From: an uncultured Geobacter sp.
GTDB lineage: Bacteria; Desulfobacterota; Desulfuromonadia; Geobacterales; Geobacteraceae
Assembly: GCA_903915655.1 (NCBI GenBank)
Contig: CAIWTU010000081.1
Location: forward strand, 62,001-126,000
Reading direction: 5' to 3'
Length of the DNA: 64,000 nucleotides
Below are positions 38,707 to 45,503 of the stretch, piece by piece (the stretch's first letter is position 1; every line of letters begins with the position of its first letter). The translations under genes were made by a program, and so were the position numbers. The notes below the pieces were generated by a model. The model was not told the DNA's origin and did no database searches. It saw nothing but the letters and a program-made list of their open reading frames with translations.

Positions 38707-39186
38707 TTATTTGACAGATTTCCTGCGCTGTTTTTCCATCGATTGCCGTTCCAAAGCTGTCAAGGAAAGGTACAGTTTTCGACATTCCCCCCTGCAGCTG
38801 CGCAGCATGTTGTAGGCAATCTGGCGGATACGTTTGATCTTGAACGCCGGATACTCGATGTGGAAATAGATGCGAAGGTTGTTGGCAACGTCCTGCACCG
38901 ATACCCGTACTCTGGGTCTCCCCTCTTTCGGGAGATATGAACTCAGAACGTAGCGCTCAATCTTGCCGAAGTTCGGGAATGCGAGCATCAGCGCTCGCTT
39001 GTCTGATTTGAAATACATGTTCATCCGGGCGACGTACCATTCATCTGTCCAAAGGCGGGAAAGCAGTTGCATTGCGTGTTGATCTTTCTCGTCCAGAGGA
39101 TCAGTCAATAATCCCTCGCCAACCATTCTTTTCAGTGCTTTCAGCGGAATTGGTCTAAATTTTGTTGCTGCTTGCTCCAAATCCAT
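38707..39186 (-). CDS. Hypothetical element protein
   Basis: A 159-residue basic protein with no recognised family. It is rich in Arg/Lys, especially in the last 45 residues (RIRQIAYNMLRSCRGECRK), which suggests nucleic acid binding. It starts 30 bases after the sigma-like gene and has a GGAGG-type ribosome site, so the two are probably cotranscribed. Confidence 0.55.
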   Translation of the reverse strand: MDLEQAATKFRPIPLKALKRMVGEGLLTDPLDEKDQHAMQLLSRLWTDEWYVARMNMYFKSDKRALMLAFPNFGKIERYVLSSYLPKEGRPRVRVSVQDVANNLRIYFHIEYPAFKIKRIRQIAYNMLRSCRGECRKLYLSLTALERQSMEKQRRKSVK

Positions 39187-39216
39187 CGTTTACCTCCCTG
39201 ATTTTATGGCCTGCAT

Positions 39217-39777
39217 TCATAAAGCGAAACACTTGGGGTCAATGATGCCCTTCTTAACGAGCTGCTCTATCCGTCGAAATGCTCTCTTGTGAATGTCACG
39301 AATATTTGACGGGACACACCCAAGAAGATCTGCAATCTCGTAATTTGACATACTTCCTTCCATGCCGATTCCGAGGGCATAGTAAAGGACCTGTTGCTCC
39401 TTGTCCGTAAGGTGATGGCGCACAGACTGAAAGATCATCTCGATATCAGGATCTTTCTGTCTTCTATCGGCTCTATTTTCGGTAACGAACGTCAGGTCTT
39501 CTGAGCAGACATGCGAGGGAATCGAATTTGATCCATGTGTCAGAATATTCGGCGACGGAGTTATGACACTGATATGATTTCGGAATACCTTCCAGAACAC
39601 TGCCTCGAAGGCAAGGTTCTTCTCCCTGCTGCGGATTGCCGCGATAATTGCGGCTTCAAAGGCTTCCTGCATGTAGTCACATTCTTCATACGGTGAAAAA
39701 TTGCGGTACTTGGCGATATAACCCTTGATTGCAGACTCATGCTCACTTACCCATGCCATTGCTTGCTGAAAGTCCAT
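39217..39777 (-). CDS. Small sigma-70-like factor of the mobile element
   Basis: A 186-residue protein with the layout of a short sigma factor. A region-2-like stretch at about residues 20-72 (YRNFSPYEECDYMQEAFEA, then FWKVFRNHIS) is followed by a linker. A region-4 helix-turn-helix at about 120-178 reads LTDKEQQVLYYALGIG, then MSNYEIADLLGCVPSNIRDI. No anti-sigma gene is obvious. GGAGGG precedes the ATG, and a terminator hairpin lies right upstream. An element-encoded sigma factor could drive the three shared-motif promoters, which is a hypothesis. Confidence 0.72.
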   Translation of the reverse strand: MDFQQAMAWVSEHESAIKGYIAKYRNFSPYEECDYMQEAFEAAIIAAIRSREKNLAFEAVFWKVFRNHISVITPSPNILTHGSNSIPSHVCSEDLTFVTENRADRRQKDPDIEMIFQSVRHHLTDKEQQVLYYALGIGMEGSMSNYEIADLLGCVPSNIRDIHKRAFRRIEQLVKKGIIDPKCFAL

Positions 39778-39794
39778 CGGGGAACCCTCCAGAT

Positions 39795-39834
39795 AAAAAA
39801 AAGCCGGCTTCGGGTAATCCCGATAACCGGCCTT
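39795..39834 (-). terminator. Intrinsic terminator ahead of the sigma-like gene
   Basis: On the minus strand: GCCGG, an inner CGGG-ATTA-CCCG hairpin, CCGGC, then eight T. It ends transcripts coming from alpA-trfA and the small downstream gene, and lies about 20 bases ahead of the sigma-like start codon, so that gene needs read-through or its own promoter. Confidence 0.85.
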
Positions 39835-39900
39835 GCTTTCGCCATCTTTCTTAGCTAGTTGCCGTGCCGTAACGTATTCAGTTGTAAACTTGCAGTTAAG

Positions 39901-40212
39901 TTAGAAACTGATCCCTAAATTTGTCGCAATACCAACCAACTCGGAAACAGATGACTTCTGCCTGATATGATTTTCCACTTTGCGGCGGATCTTGACAGTA
40001 TCCCAACCTGTCTGGATGTACTCACCAGCAACATGAACAGATCCATCTTCAGCGATACTTATGTGGTGATCTCTTATTGCCTGCTCAATGACAGAAATAT
40101 CTGGCCTTCCTTTGTCCAAACGATAACCATTCCTGTCAGAGACCAGCGACATTCCCTTTTTTCGAAGGTAAGTAACCACAACGTCCATCAGCTTATCATT
40201 CGGGCATTTCAT
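39901..40212 (-). CDS. Hypothetical protein downstream of the replication region
   Basis: A 103-residue protein of unknown family. Its mix of charged segments (KIRRKVENHIRQKSSVSELVG) is compatible with a small DNA-binding or regulatory protein. The start at 40212 has GGAG upstream. It lies just past the iterons on the trfA strand and ahead of a terminator. Confidence 0.5.
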   Translation of the reverse strand: MKCPNDKLMDVVVTYLRKKGMSLVSDRNGYRLDKGRPDISVIEQAIRDHHISIAEDGSVHVAGEYIQTGWDTVKIRRKVENHIRQKSSVSELVGIATNLGISF

Positions 40213-40239
40213 CAAACTTAATCTCCAATCACTCGCTTT

Positions 40240-40253
40240 CGCGCACGTGCGCG
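40240..40253. repeat. 14-bp perfect palindrome beside the iterons
   Basis: CGCGCACGTGCGCG is fully self-complementary and very GC-rich in an otherwise AT-rich gap. It lies 27 bases upstream of the hypothetical gene start and about 90 bases from the iterons. It may be a repressor operator or part of the origin. About 40 bases further on, the minus strand carries TTATCAACA (40291-40299), one mismatch from a DnaA box. Confidence 0.6.
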
Positions 40254-40341
40254 TTTTGGTTAGAAATTGGTTAAAAGAAGGTTAGCGGGGTGTTGATAAC
40301 CTTGTAACCAAGCGATTGTTTTCAGAAATCAGAACCATGCC

Positions 40342-40468
40342 GGTCGGTCATAGGTCATGGGTCGGGTCGGTCAAAAGTCAATATTCAGGTCGGTCAAAAG
40401 TCAGTAGCAGTCGGTCATAGGTCAATAGTGAGTCGGTCATAAGTCAATATCCGGTCGGTCATAGGTCA
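40342..40468. repeat. Six 16-bp iterons: candidate replication origin (oriV)
   Basis: Direct repeats of RGTCGGTCAWARGTCA start at 40342, 40365, 40388, 40409, 40431 and 40453. The spacing is 21-23 bases, two helical turns. Only the first base and two internal positions vary. The last copy overlaps the trfA stop codon. Iterons beside an initiator gene are the hallmark of theta-replicating plasmid origins. The sequence differs from the 17-bp iterons of RK2. Confidence 0.88.
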
Positions 40469-41305
40469 ATACTTTCGGATAACGACGACTAGCTCACCCT
40501 TAAATTCCCACGACTCCAGAAAACCCGCCTCTTTCAGAAGACTGAGGGCCTTTTTCAACTCCGCCTTGAAATGCTTCGCACTCATTCCAGAACCGCACAG
40601 CTTAGATAACGTCTCGATCTTGACCGGATACGGCTTGCGGTGACTGGCCCAATAACCGAACAACTTGGAAGCAATACCGTCAGGCAATGAACGTCTTGTT
40701 TCCCAGGTCACCCGGGTCAGAAAATCTTCGTCGAACAGCAACTGCATTTCCTTGCAGATCCAGACCTCCCATCGGGAAAGATTTTCATCCCGGTCGTTTC
40801 TGGACATGAATTTTTGAATCAAGGAGATGCTGATGAAACTGTCCAGTCGCTTCGACTGAATTCTGAGTGCTGTGGCCTGCATGCGACTGAGACAGGTACG
40901 CAGCCTTTCGTAATTCTGTCCCTTGATAGGCCACCCGAGTGCTTTGATGAATGAGTAGGGAGTAAACGTGACACATTCACCCAACTGGATTTTTTTGATC
41001 AGATGCATAAGGTGCATCCAGACAAGCTCATCATCCTGTCGCAGTTCTTCGCCGCGATATATGACCTGCCCATCTCCGATCACTGCTATTTCAGCTTCCT
41101 TCATGAACACGCGGGGAAGGTTCCTGTTGCGGCAATTAAAGAGAGCTGAACGCAGGATCTCATTCGGCATTGCCCGTTGTCCTTCAGGCCAATCGGGCAG
41201 ATATTTCGGTCTAGCGGCAAAGCTTGCCAGCAGTTCCTGGAATGAATCCTGTTCATGTAATTCCTTTGAATCTGTGAACAGAAGCGGTTGAACATTGTCA
41301 TGCAA
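40466..41305 (-). CDS. trfA: TrfA-family replication initiator protein
   Basis: A 279-residue initiator of the TrfA family (broad-host-range IncP plasmids), which binds iterons, opens the origin and loads the helicase. Matches to RK2 TrfA are visible by eye: WPEGQRAMPNEILRSALF with CRN (residues 39-60), YRGEELRQDDELVW (about 83-96), then SRMQATAL and SHRKPYPVKIETLSKLCGS. Only a short N-terminal region replaces the long TrfA-44 extension. It starts with TTG, supported by AGGAGG six to seven bases upstream. It follows alpA by about 45 bases and probably shares its promoter. Confidence 0.9.
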   Translation of the reverse strand: MHDNVQPLLFTDSKELHEQDSFQELLASFAARPKYLPDWPEGQRAMPNEILRSALFNCRNRNLPRVFMKEAEIAVIGDGQVIYRGEELRQDDELVWMHLMHLIKKIQLGECVTFTPYSFIKALGWPIKGQNYERLRTCLSRMQATALRIQSKRLDSFISISLIQKFMSRNDRDENLSRWEVWICKEMQLLFDEDFLTRVTWETRRSLPDGIASKLFGYWASHRKPYPVKIETLSKLCGSGMSAKHFKAELKKALSLLKEAGFLESWEFKGELVVVIRKY

Positions 41306-41349
41306 CAGTGGCCTCCTGACCGGTGTTGAAGAGTTGTCTCCTTAAAAGC

Positions 41350-41523
41350 TCAGACACTTTTCCGTGCTTCAAGCCAGGATTCAACGTCTTCGGATCTCCA
41401 GCGCTTGCATCCCATCAAGATGACCGGCTTGGGAAAATTCTGATGCCTCAGCACCCTCCAGAGTGTTGCTCTCGATACATTCATGATCTCCATCAAGTCA
41501 CGCTGCCTCAAAAGTGCTTCCAT
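41350..41523 (-). CDS. AlpA/excisionase-like small DNA-binding protein
   Basis: A 57-residue protein with a MerR/AlpA-type helix-turn-helix. It starts MEALLRQRDLMEIMNVSRAT. The wing is FPKPVILMGCKRWRSEDVE, followed by SWLEARKSV. AlpA-type proteins act as excisionases or as activators of integrase genes in mobile elements. It has a strong GGAGG ribosome site eight bases ahead of the ATG and the shared promoter motif 40 bases ahead. It is the first gene of the alpA-trfA operon. Confidence 0.85.
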   Translation of the reverse strand: MEALLRQRDLMEIMNVSRATLWRVLRHQNFPKPVILMGCKRWRSEDVESWLEARKSV

Positions 41524-41556
41524 TGCTTTTCCTCCGTTCTTGGTGTTTCTCCCTGT

Positions 41557-41582
41557 CTAAATATCTATAAGGGGGGCAGGTG
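41557..41582 (-). promoter_or_regulatory. Shared element promoter/operator motif, copy 2 (alpA-trfA)
   Basis: On the minus strand it reads CACCTGCCCCCCTTATAGAT then ATTTAG, 40 bases ahead of the alpA ATG. It matches copy 1 at 23 of 26 positions. Confidence 0.7.
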
Positions 41583-41630
41583 CAATTCGTGTTTTGACCG
41601 GAAAAAACCATCTAACTGCCCAACATTTAA

Positions 41631-41804
41631 CTAGAAAAAAATTTTGATCTGAGAATATCCAGATGCGTGAAGGCTATTCATGCCGAGTGGAACCGGCAGA
41701 CCGATGCTGGTCATCTTCGCCAAGTTGGCTCCTTTGCCCCCCAGTAGTTTTTTCATCTCAGCCACGCCTTCAACCTTACCGTTGCTAAAAAAATATATGT
41801 CCAT
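41631..41804 (-). pseudogene. N-terminal fragment of pyruvate phosphate dikinase
   Basis: A 57-codon reading frame whose first 41 residues match the very start of pyruvate phosphate dikinase: [13 protein letters not shown], then [17 protein letters not shown] and GLPVPLG. The full enzyme has about 880-900 residues. After residue ~41 similarity ends, and 16 unrelated residues lead to a stop. It is therefore a truncated leftover of a chromosomal gene carried inside the element, between alpA and the transfer operon. There is only a weak GGGA ahead of the ATG, so expression is doubtful. Confidence 0.8.
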
Positions 41805-41880
41805 ACTGTGCGTTTCCCATTGTCGCCAGATGACTCTCAGCGCACCTCAACTTGATTCTCGGCTCCCGAGGATCATCGCC

Positions 41881-41905
41881 AACCTGCCCCCCCTATAGAT
41901 TATTT
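41881..41905 (+). promoter_or_regulatory. Shared element promoter/operator motif, copy 3 (transfer operon)
   Basis: AACCTGCCCCCCCTATAGAT then TATTT, 32 bases ahead of the first gene of the transfer operon and on its coding strand. The orientation relative to the gene is the same as in the other two copies. No -35-like hexamer is found 17 bases ahead of TATAGAT. Confidence 0.7.
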
Positions 41906-41932
41906 CTATGAACAACTCGATCAGGAGGTCCT

Positions 41933-42541
41933 ATGCCGGTCAAATCATTGAGCATCGCAACGCTTGTCCTGCTCGTTCCGTTGGCAAGCCATGCCACGGA
42001 CATTCGCCAGCGACCATTCAGCTATTCATTCGAAGCTGTGGTTGCAAAGGAAAGTGACCAATTCGTGGTCTGCTCAGATTGTCCTGACAATCGGCTCTCC
42101 AGGCTGCCCATGACTCCAAAATTGGCTTTGCGATTAACGGCACCTCTCAACCCGGACGTTCCTAATACGCCTGTAACTCAACAACAAGTGCAGAGCACAA
42201 AAGCTCAAGCCAACGTTAAACAGGTTCGACTCGTCCCCATTCAGTTCGATTTCGACAGCGCAAAGTTGTCCATCCCAGAACGCGAGAAGCTCAATGGGCT
42301 ACTGGCTAATTTGCCGAGAAACAGCACGCTCGATGTGACGGGGTTTACCTGCACGATTGGCAGAAGTAACTACAACGAGGAACTGTCGATCAGGAGGGCG
42401 AACCATGTAGCCGAAATTATTAAAATTAATGGGCTAAATGTGGGGACTGTAGAGGGAAAAGGCAAGTGCTGCCCTGTTTCGACTGATAAGCGCCTGAACC
42501 GGCGTGTGGAAATTCTGGAACATCAAAAGGAGGAGTTGTGA
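41933..42541 (+). CDS. OmpA-like peptidoglycan-binding exported protein, first gene of the transfer operon
   Basis: A 202-residue protein with a signal peptide (cleavage near SHATD). After a poorly conserved region, the C-terminal OmpA-like domain spans about residues 100-200: VPIQFDFDSAKLSIPEREKL, then ELSIRRANHVAEIIKINGL, with the Asp/Arg pair that binds meso-diaminopimelate. It has an unusual CTIG and CCP cysteine pair. AGGAGG precedes the ATG. It probably anchors the secretion apparatus to peptidoglycan. The stop overlaps the dsbC-like start. Confidence 0.8.
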   Translation: MPVKSLSIATLVLLVPLASHATDIRQRPFSYSFEAVVAKESDQFVVCSDCPDNRLSRLPMTPKLALRLTAPLNPDVPNTPVTQQQVQSTKAQANVKQVRLVPIQFDFDSAKLSIPEREKLNGLLANLPRNSTLDVTGFTCTIGRSNYNEELSIRRANHVAEIIKINGLNVGTVEGKGKCCPVSTDKRLNRRVEILEHQKEEL

Positions 42542-43290
42542 AGCTGATTAACAACAAGAAAATGACGATTGGCGGCTTGATGCTGCTTATCGTGACTGCG
42601 GCGGGGTTCTCCATGGCGAATGACGATGTGAGAACCGAGAAAGAGAACCTGATGAAAAGTTTTCCAAATCTTAGAGTTGACGGCTTCAGAGAGTCGCCGC
42701 TCAAGGGCCTGTATGAGATCACCGCTGGAGAGCAGGTATTTTACTTCAGCCCCGAAGGTTACCTCTTCTTTGGTGAAATCTGGACCAAGGACGGCAAGAA
42801 CCTTACTGCAGAAATGCGAGAGAAGGTAGCGGCAGAACGGATAAAGGACCTTCCCCTGGATAAAGCCCTGAAAATAGGTAACGGCCCCAAGAAGGTCATC
42901 GAATTTACCGACCCAGACTGCCCCTATTGTCGCCAAGTAGACAGATTCCTCTCGAAGCGGGCTGACGTGACCCGTTACGTCTATTTCGTCCCGTTACGCA
43001 AAATACATCCCGACGCAGAGAAAAAGGCTCGTTACATCCTGTCGCAGCCAGACAGGGACAAAGCATTCCATGACGTATTCGAGGGTGTGCTGGACGGCAA
43101 GCCGATCTCCATAGCCGATGGCGCACAGCAACAGCAACTTGAGGATATGGAAAAGATTGCCGTTGGGCTGGGCGTACGAGGAACACCGGCACTCTGGATC
43201 GAAGGTGCTCACGTGAATGGTGCAGACATCCAACGGATAACCGGGTTGCTGGACAAGGGAAAGGAGGTGAGCAAGCCGCAATCGCACTGA
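42538..43290 (+). CDS. DsbC-like periplasmic thiol:disulfide isomerase
   Basis: A 250-residue exported thioredoxin-fold protein. After a signal anchor comes a DsbC-type dimerisation region (about 30-100), then the catalytic CPYC at residues 128-131 in FTDPDCPYCRQV and the cis-Pro loop RGTPALWIEG. DsbC-type isomerases are found in several F-like conjugation operons and help fold cysteine-rich subunits. The huge cysteine-rich TraN proteins downstream are likely clients. GTG start, overlapping the previous stop. Confidence 0.9.
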   Translation: MKLINNKKMTIGGLMLLIVTAAGFSMANDDVRTEKENLMKSFPNLRVDGFRESPLKGLYEITAGEQVFYFSPEGYLFFGEIWTKDGKNLTAEMREKVAAERIKDLPLDKALKIGNGPKKVIEFTDPDCPYCRQVDRFLSKRADVTRYVYFVPLRKIHPDAEKKARYILSQPDRDKAFHDVFEGVLDGKPISIADGAQQQQLEDMEKIAVGLGVRGTPALWIEGAHVNGADIQRITGLLDKGKEVSKPQSH

Positions 43291-43344
43291 ATCTAATTGG
43301 CAACTCTGTCTGACCATCACACCAACAGCTTAAAGGAGAAATGA

Positions 43345-43644
43345 ATGCACAAACGGAAACTACTTCTGATGACCGCCGTTGCGATGATCGTAACCCTGGT
43401 GGCATCCCAGGCCATGGCCCTCGTTGCCCCGGTAGCCGGTTCATTCGGATTCGAGGCCTACGACTTCTTCATCAACAACATCCTCAAGGGACCTTTCGGC
43501 GCCATCGCCGGTGTCCTTTCGATCATTGCCGGCGTCGTCGTCATGATCCAGCAAAAAATGGTTCCGGCAGTCCTCTGTATTCTTGGAGGGGTGCTCGTCA
43601 TCAACTCGGACAAGATCGTTACCTCACTCGGGATGATCATCTGA
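43345..43644 (+). CDS. traA: Conjugative pilin (TraA/TrbC-VirB2 type)
   Basis: A 99-residue protein: a long leader with a signal segment (LLLMTAVAMIVTLVASQAMA), then two hydrophobic helices, GPFGAIAGVLSIIAGVVVMI and MVPAVLCILGGVLVI, joined by a short QQK turn. This is the layout of F-type and VirB2 pilins. Position directly before traL supports the call. It has an AGGAG ribosome site. Confidence 0.85.
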   Translation: MHKRKLLLMTAVAMIVTLVASQAMALVAPVAGSFGFEAYDFFINNILKGPFGAIAGVLSIIAGVVVMIQQKMVPAVLCILGGVLVINSDKIVTSLGMII

Positions 43645-43703
43645 CCACAACCAGGGGGGCGAAAGCCCCCCTCACCAGCGGGCAACCCTGAACGGAGTTG
43701 AAA

Positions 43704-43970
43704 TTGATTCGCAAGTTTCCGCAATACCTGACTCAGCCATTCCAGGTTCTCTGGTTCGAACCGGACGATCTGGCAATCATGACGGCGAGCTTTATCCTCG
43801 CCCAACAATTCGGGGGATATCTCTGGCTGACGATGATCATCGTTCCATGGGCATACAGCCGCTTCAAACGGCAGTACCCGCGTGGCTTCCTGCGCCATGT
43901 GCTTTATTTCATCGGTCTGGCTCCGATGACAGGATACCCGCAGTTCTTCGAAAGTGATTTCCAGGAATGA
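43704..43970 (+). CDS. traL: Type-F conjugation protein TraL
   Basis: An 88-residue inner-membrane protein with the TraL pattern: FPQYLTQPFQVLWFEPDDLAI, a double hydrophobic stretch and RFKRQYPRGFLRH in the cytoplasmic part. It takes part in pilus assembly with TraE. The TTG at 43704 has GGAG six bases upstream; an upstream TTG would sit directly on that site. Confidence 0.88.
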   Translation: MIRKFPQYLTQPFQVLWFEPDDLAIMTASFILAQQFGGYLWLTMIIVPWAYSRFKRQYPRGFLRHVLYFIGLAPMTGYPQFFESDFQE

Positions 43971-43992
43971 CTACTACAGAGGGAGCATTGAA

Positions 43993-44571
43993 GTGAACCT
44001 CGACATATTTTTACAGAAAAGTTCCAATATATTCGCCGAAAACCGGCTGCTCAAATTCGTCGTTGTGGCACTGGGCATTGCCGTTGTTATAAACACCGCC
44101 GGGTTGTTCATGGCGCTGAACAGCCAACGGGTGATCCTCGTCCCGCCGACCATCAATTCCAAGATTTCTGTCTCAGGCGACAAGGCCTCTGATGAGTATC
44201 TGAAGGAATTCACCCGCTACATCCTGAGTCTGGCTCTCACGTACAACCCTGTCAATGCCCGGTCGCAGTTCAGTGAACTGCTGGCGGTCTATGATCCCGC
44301 CGAGTTTCAGGCATCACGGAAAGAGCTGTACGAGCTGGCGGATAAAATTGAAAACACCAAGGCGTCCAGCGCCTTTTACATCCATGCCATCAACAATGAC
44401 AGCGAGAAACGCAGGCTGGAAGTCACCGGCACCAAGAAAACCTACATGGTGGACCAGAAGGCGGAAGACGTCCTGAAGGTCTACATCATTGAATACCGAT
44501 TCGATAACGGAAAATTTATCCTGGTGCGGCTCTATGAGAAGCCGGCATTGGGCGAAAAAAAGGGGGCATGA
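43993..44571 (+). CDS. traE: Type-F conjugation protein TraE (VirB5/VirB8-like role)
   Basis: A 192-residue single-pass inner-membrane protein: a short cytoplasmic start, one hydrophobic helix (LKFVVVALGIAVVINTAGLF), then a periplasmic domain with NVNAR-like FTRYILSLALTYNPVNARSQF. It is the usual neighbour between traL and traK and a core structural element of the F pilus machine. GTG start eight bases after GGGAG. Confidence 0.9.
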   Translation: MNLDIFLQKSSNIFAENRLLKFVVVALGIAVVINTAGLFMALNSQRVILVPPTINSKISVSGDKASDEYLKEFTRYILSLALTYNPVNARSQFSELLAVYDPAEFQASRKELYELADKIENTKASSAFYIHAINNDSEKRRLEVTGTKKTYMVDQKAEDVLKVYIIEYRFDNGKFILVRLYEKPALGEKKGA

Positions 44572-45503
44572 TGCGCAAGGTTGCTTTATTGGCCGCATTG
44601 CTGGTTCCGGTGTTTGCACAGGCGGCAGAGCATGGTGGTGGACAGAAACTGAAAACCGCGATTGAGCAGGTAGCTGAACAACCAGCCGAGGGAGAATTTC
44701 CCACGGTAGTTCTCCCGGAAGCGACCACGAGTGTCAGGCTGTCCAGTTCGGACATGAATCGCATTTCCTGTCCGACTGATATCCGTGAGGCGCTGACATC
44801 CACCGAAAAAGGTCTCACCATCAAGATCACCGGCAAGGATGCCTTTGTGAAGTTCAAGGTAACCAAAAAAGGTGACAAATTTGCCTATTCGACAACACCG
44901 ACCGAACTCTATGTGGTCTGCGGCGATGAGACATTCAGCATGGTTATCTTTCCGCAAAGAGTCCCCTCCCAAACCATCCGCCTGACGTCAGGAAAGGACC
45001 GGAAGATCAAGGAGAACCTTTCTCTCTACGCGGGACTGCCGTTCGAGAAAAAGGCTCTCAAAGCCATCAAAGATGTTTACACCGAAAACATTCCCGATTC
45101 CTACAGTGTCAGCAGAAGGGAGAAGCGTTTCTTCTCGTTCCGGGAAATCCTCCTGACTCTCAAGCGGACGGTAGATATCGAAGGCGAAGGTCTCCGGATC
45201 AAGGAGTACGAAGCGTCTCTGCGGGGCGAGAATACCGAGTTCAAGATGAACGAGAAGATGTTCCTGAAAACGGAACTTGCCGAGAACCCGGTGGCAATCT
45301 CACTTGAGCGTCACATCCTGCGGACAGGCGATACCTCACGCGTATTCGTCGTGGAGCAGCGGGCCGAGAAGCTTGAATCCCGGAAGCTGGCCGGGGAGTT
45401 GCCTGTGATGGACGGCACCAAAACCGGGCAGCCGGAAAAACAGACGATAAAGACCAAGCCAAAGGCACAAGAAGCGGACCAGGAGGCGGACGATGAAAAA
45501 TAA
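44568..45503 (+). CDS. traK: Type-F conjugation protein TraK
   Basis: A 311-residue secretin-like periplasmic protein (VirB9 counterpart). A signal peptide (cleavage near AQAAE) is followed by SVRLSSSDMNRISCPTDI, the typical TraK start of the mature domain, and by beta-rich segments. The C-terminus is a charged linker (KPKAQEADQEADDEK). The start overlaps traE by four bases (ATGATG). Confidence 0.9.
   Translation: MMRKVALLAALLVPVFAQAAEHGGGQKLKTAIEQVAEQPAEGEFPTVVLPEATTSVRLSSSDMNRISCPTDIREALTSTEKGLTIKITGKDAFVKFKVTKKGDKFAYSTTPTELYVVCGDETFSMVIFPQRVPSQTIRLTSGKDRKIKENLSLYAGLPFEKKALKAIKDVYTENIPDSYSVSRREKRFFSFREILLTLKRTVDIEGEGLRIKEYEASLRGENTEFKMNEKMFLKTELAENPVAISLERHILRTGDTSRVFVVEQRAEKLESRKLAGELPVMDGTKTGQPEKQTIKTKPKAQEADQEADDEK

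Noticed and set aside
40342-40468. Reading the GGTCGGTCA repeats as a CRISPR
   Set aside because: Units are 16 bases with gaps of only 5-7 bases, which fits iterons and not repeat-spacer arrays.
41680-41898. Plus-strand reading frame opposite the ppdK fragment
   Set aside because: The minus strand gives a clear match to a known protein start, so the plus-strand frame is its antisense shadow.
41524-41932. CRISPR array or further genes in the alpA-to-transfer-operon gap
   Set aside because: The only repeated sequence is the promoter-like motif, facing opposite ways; there are no regular spacers. The rest is explained by the ppdK fragment and leader DNA.
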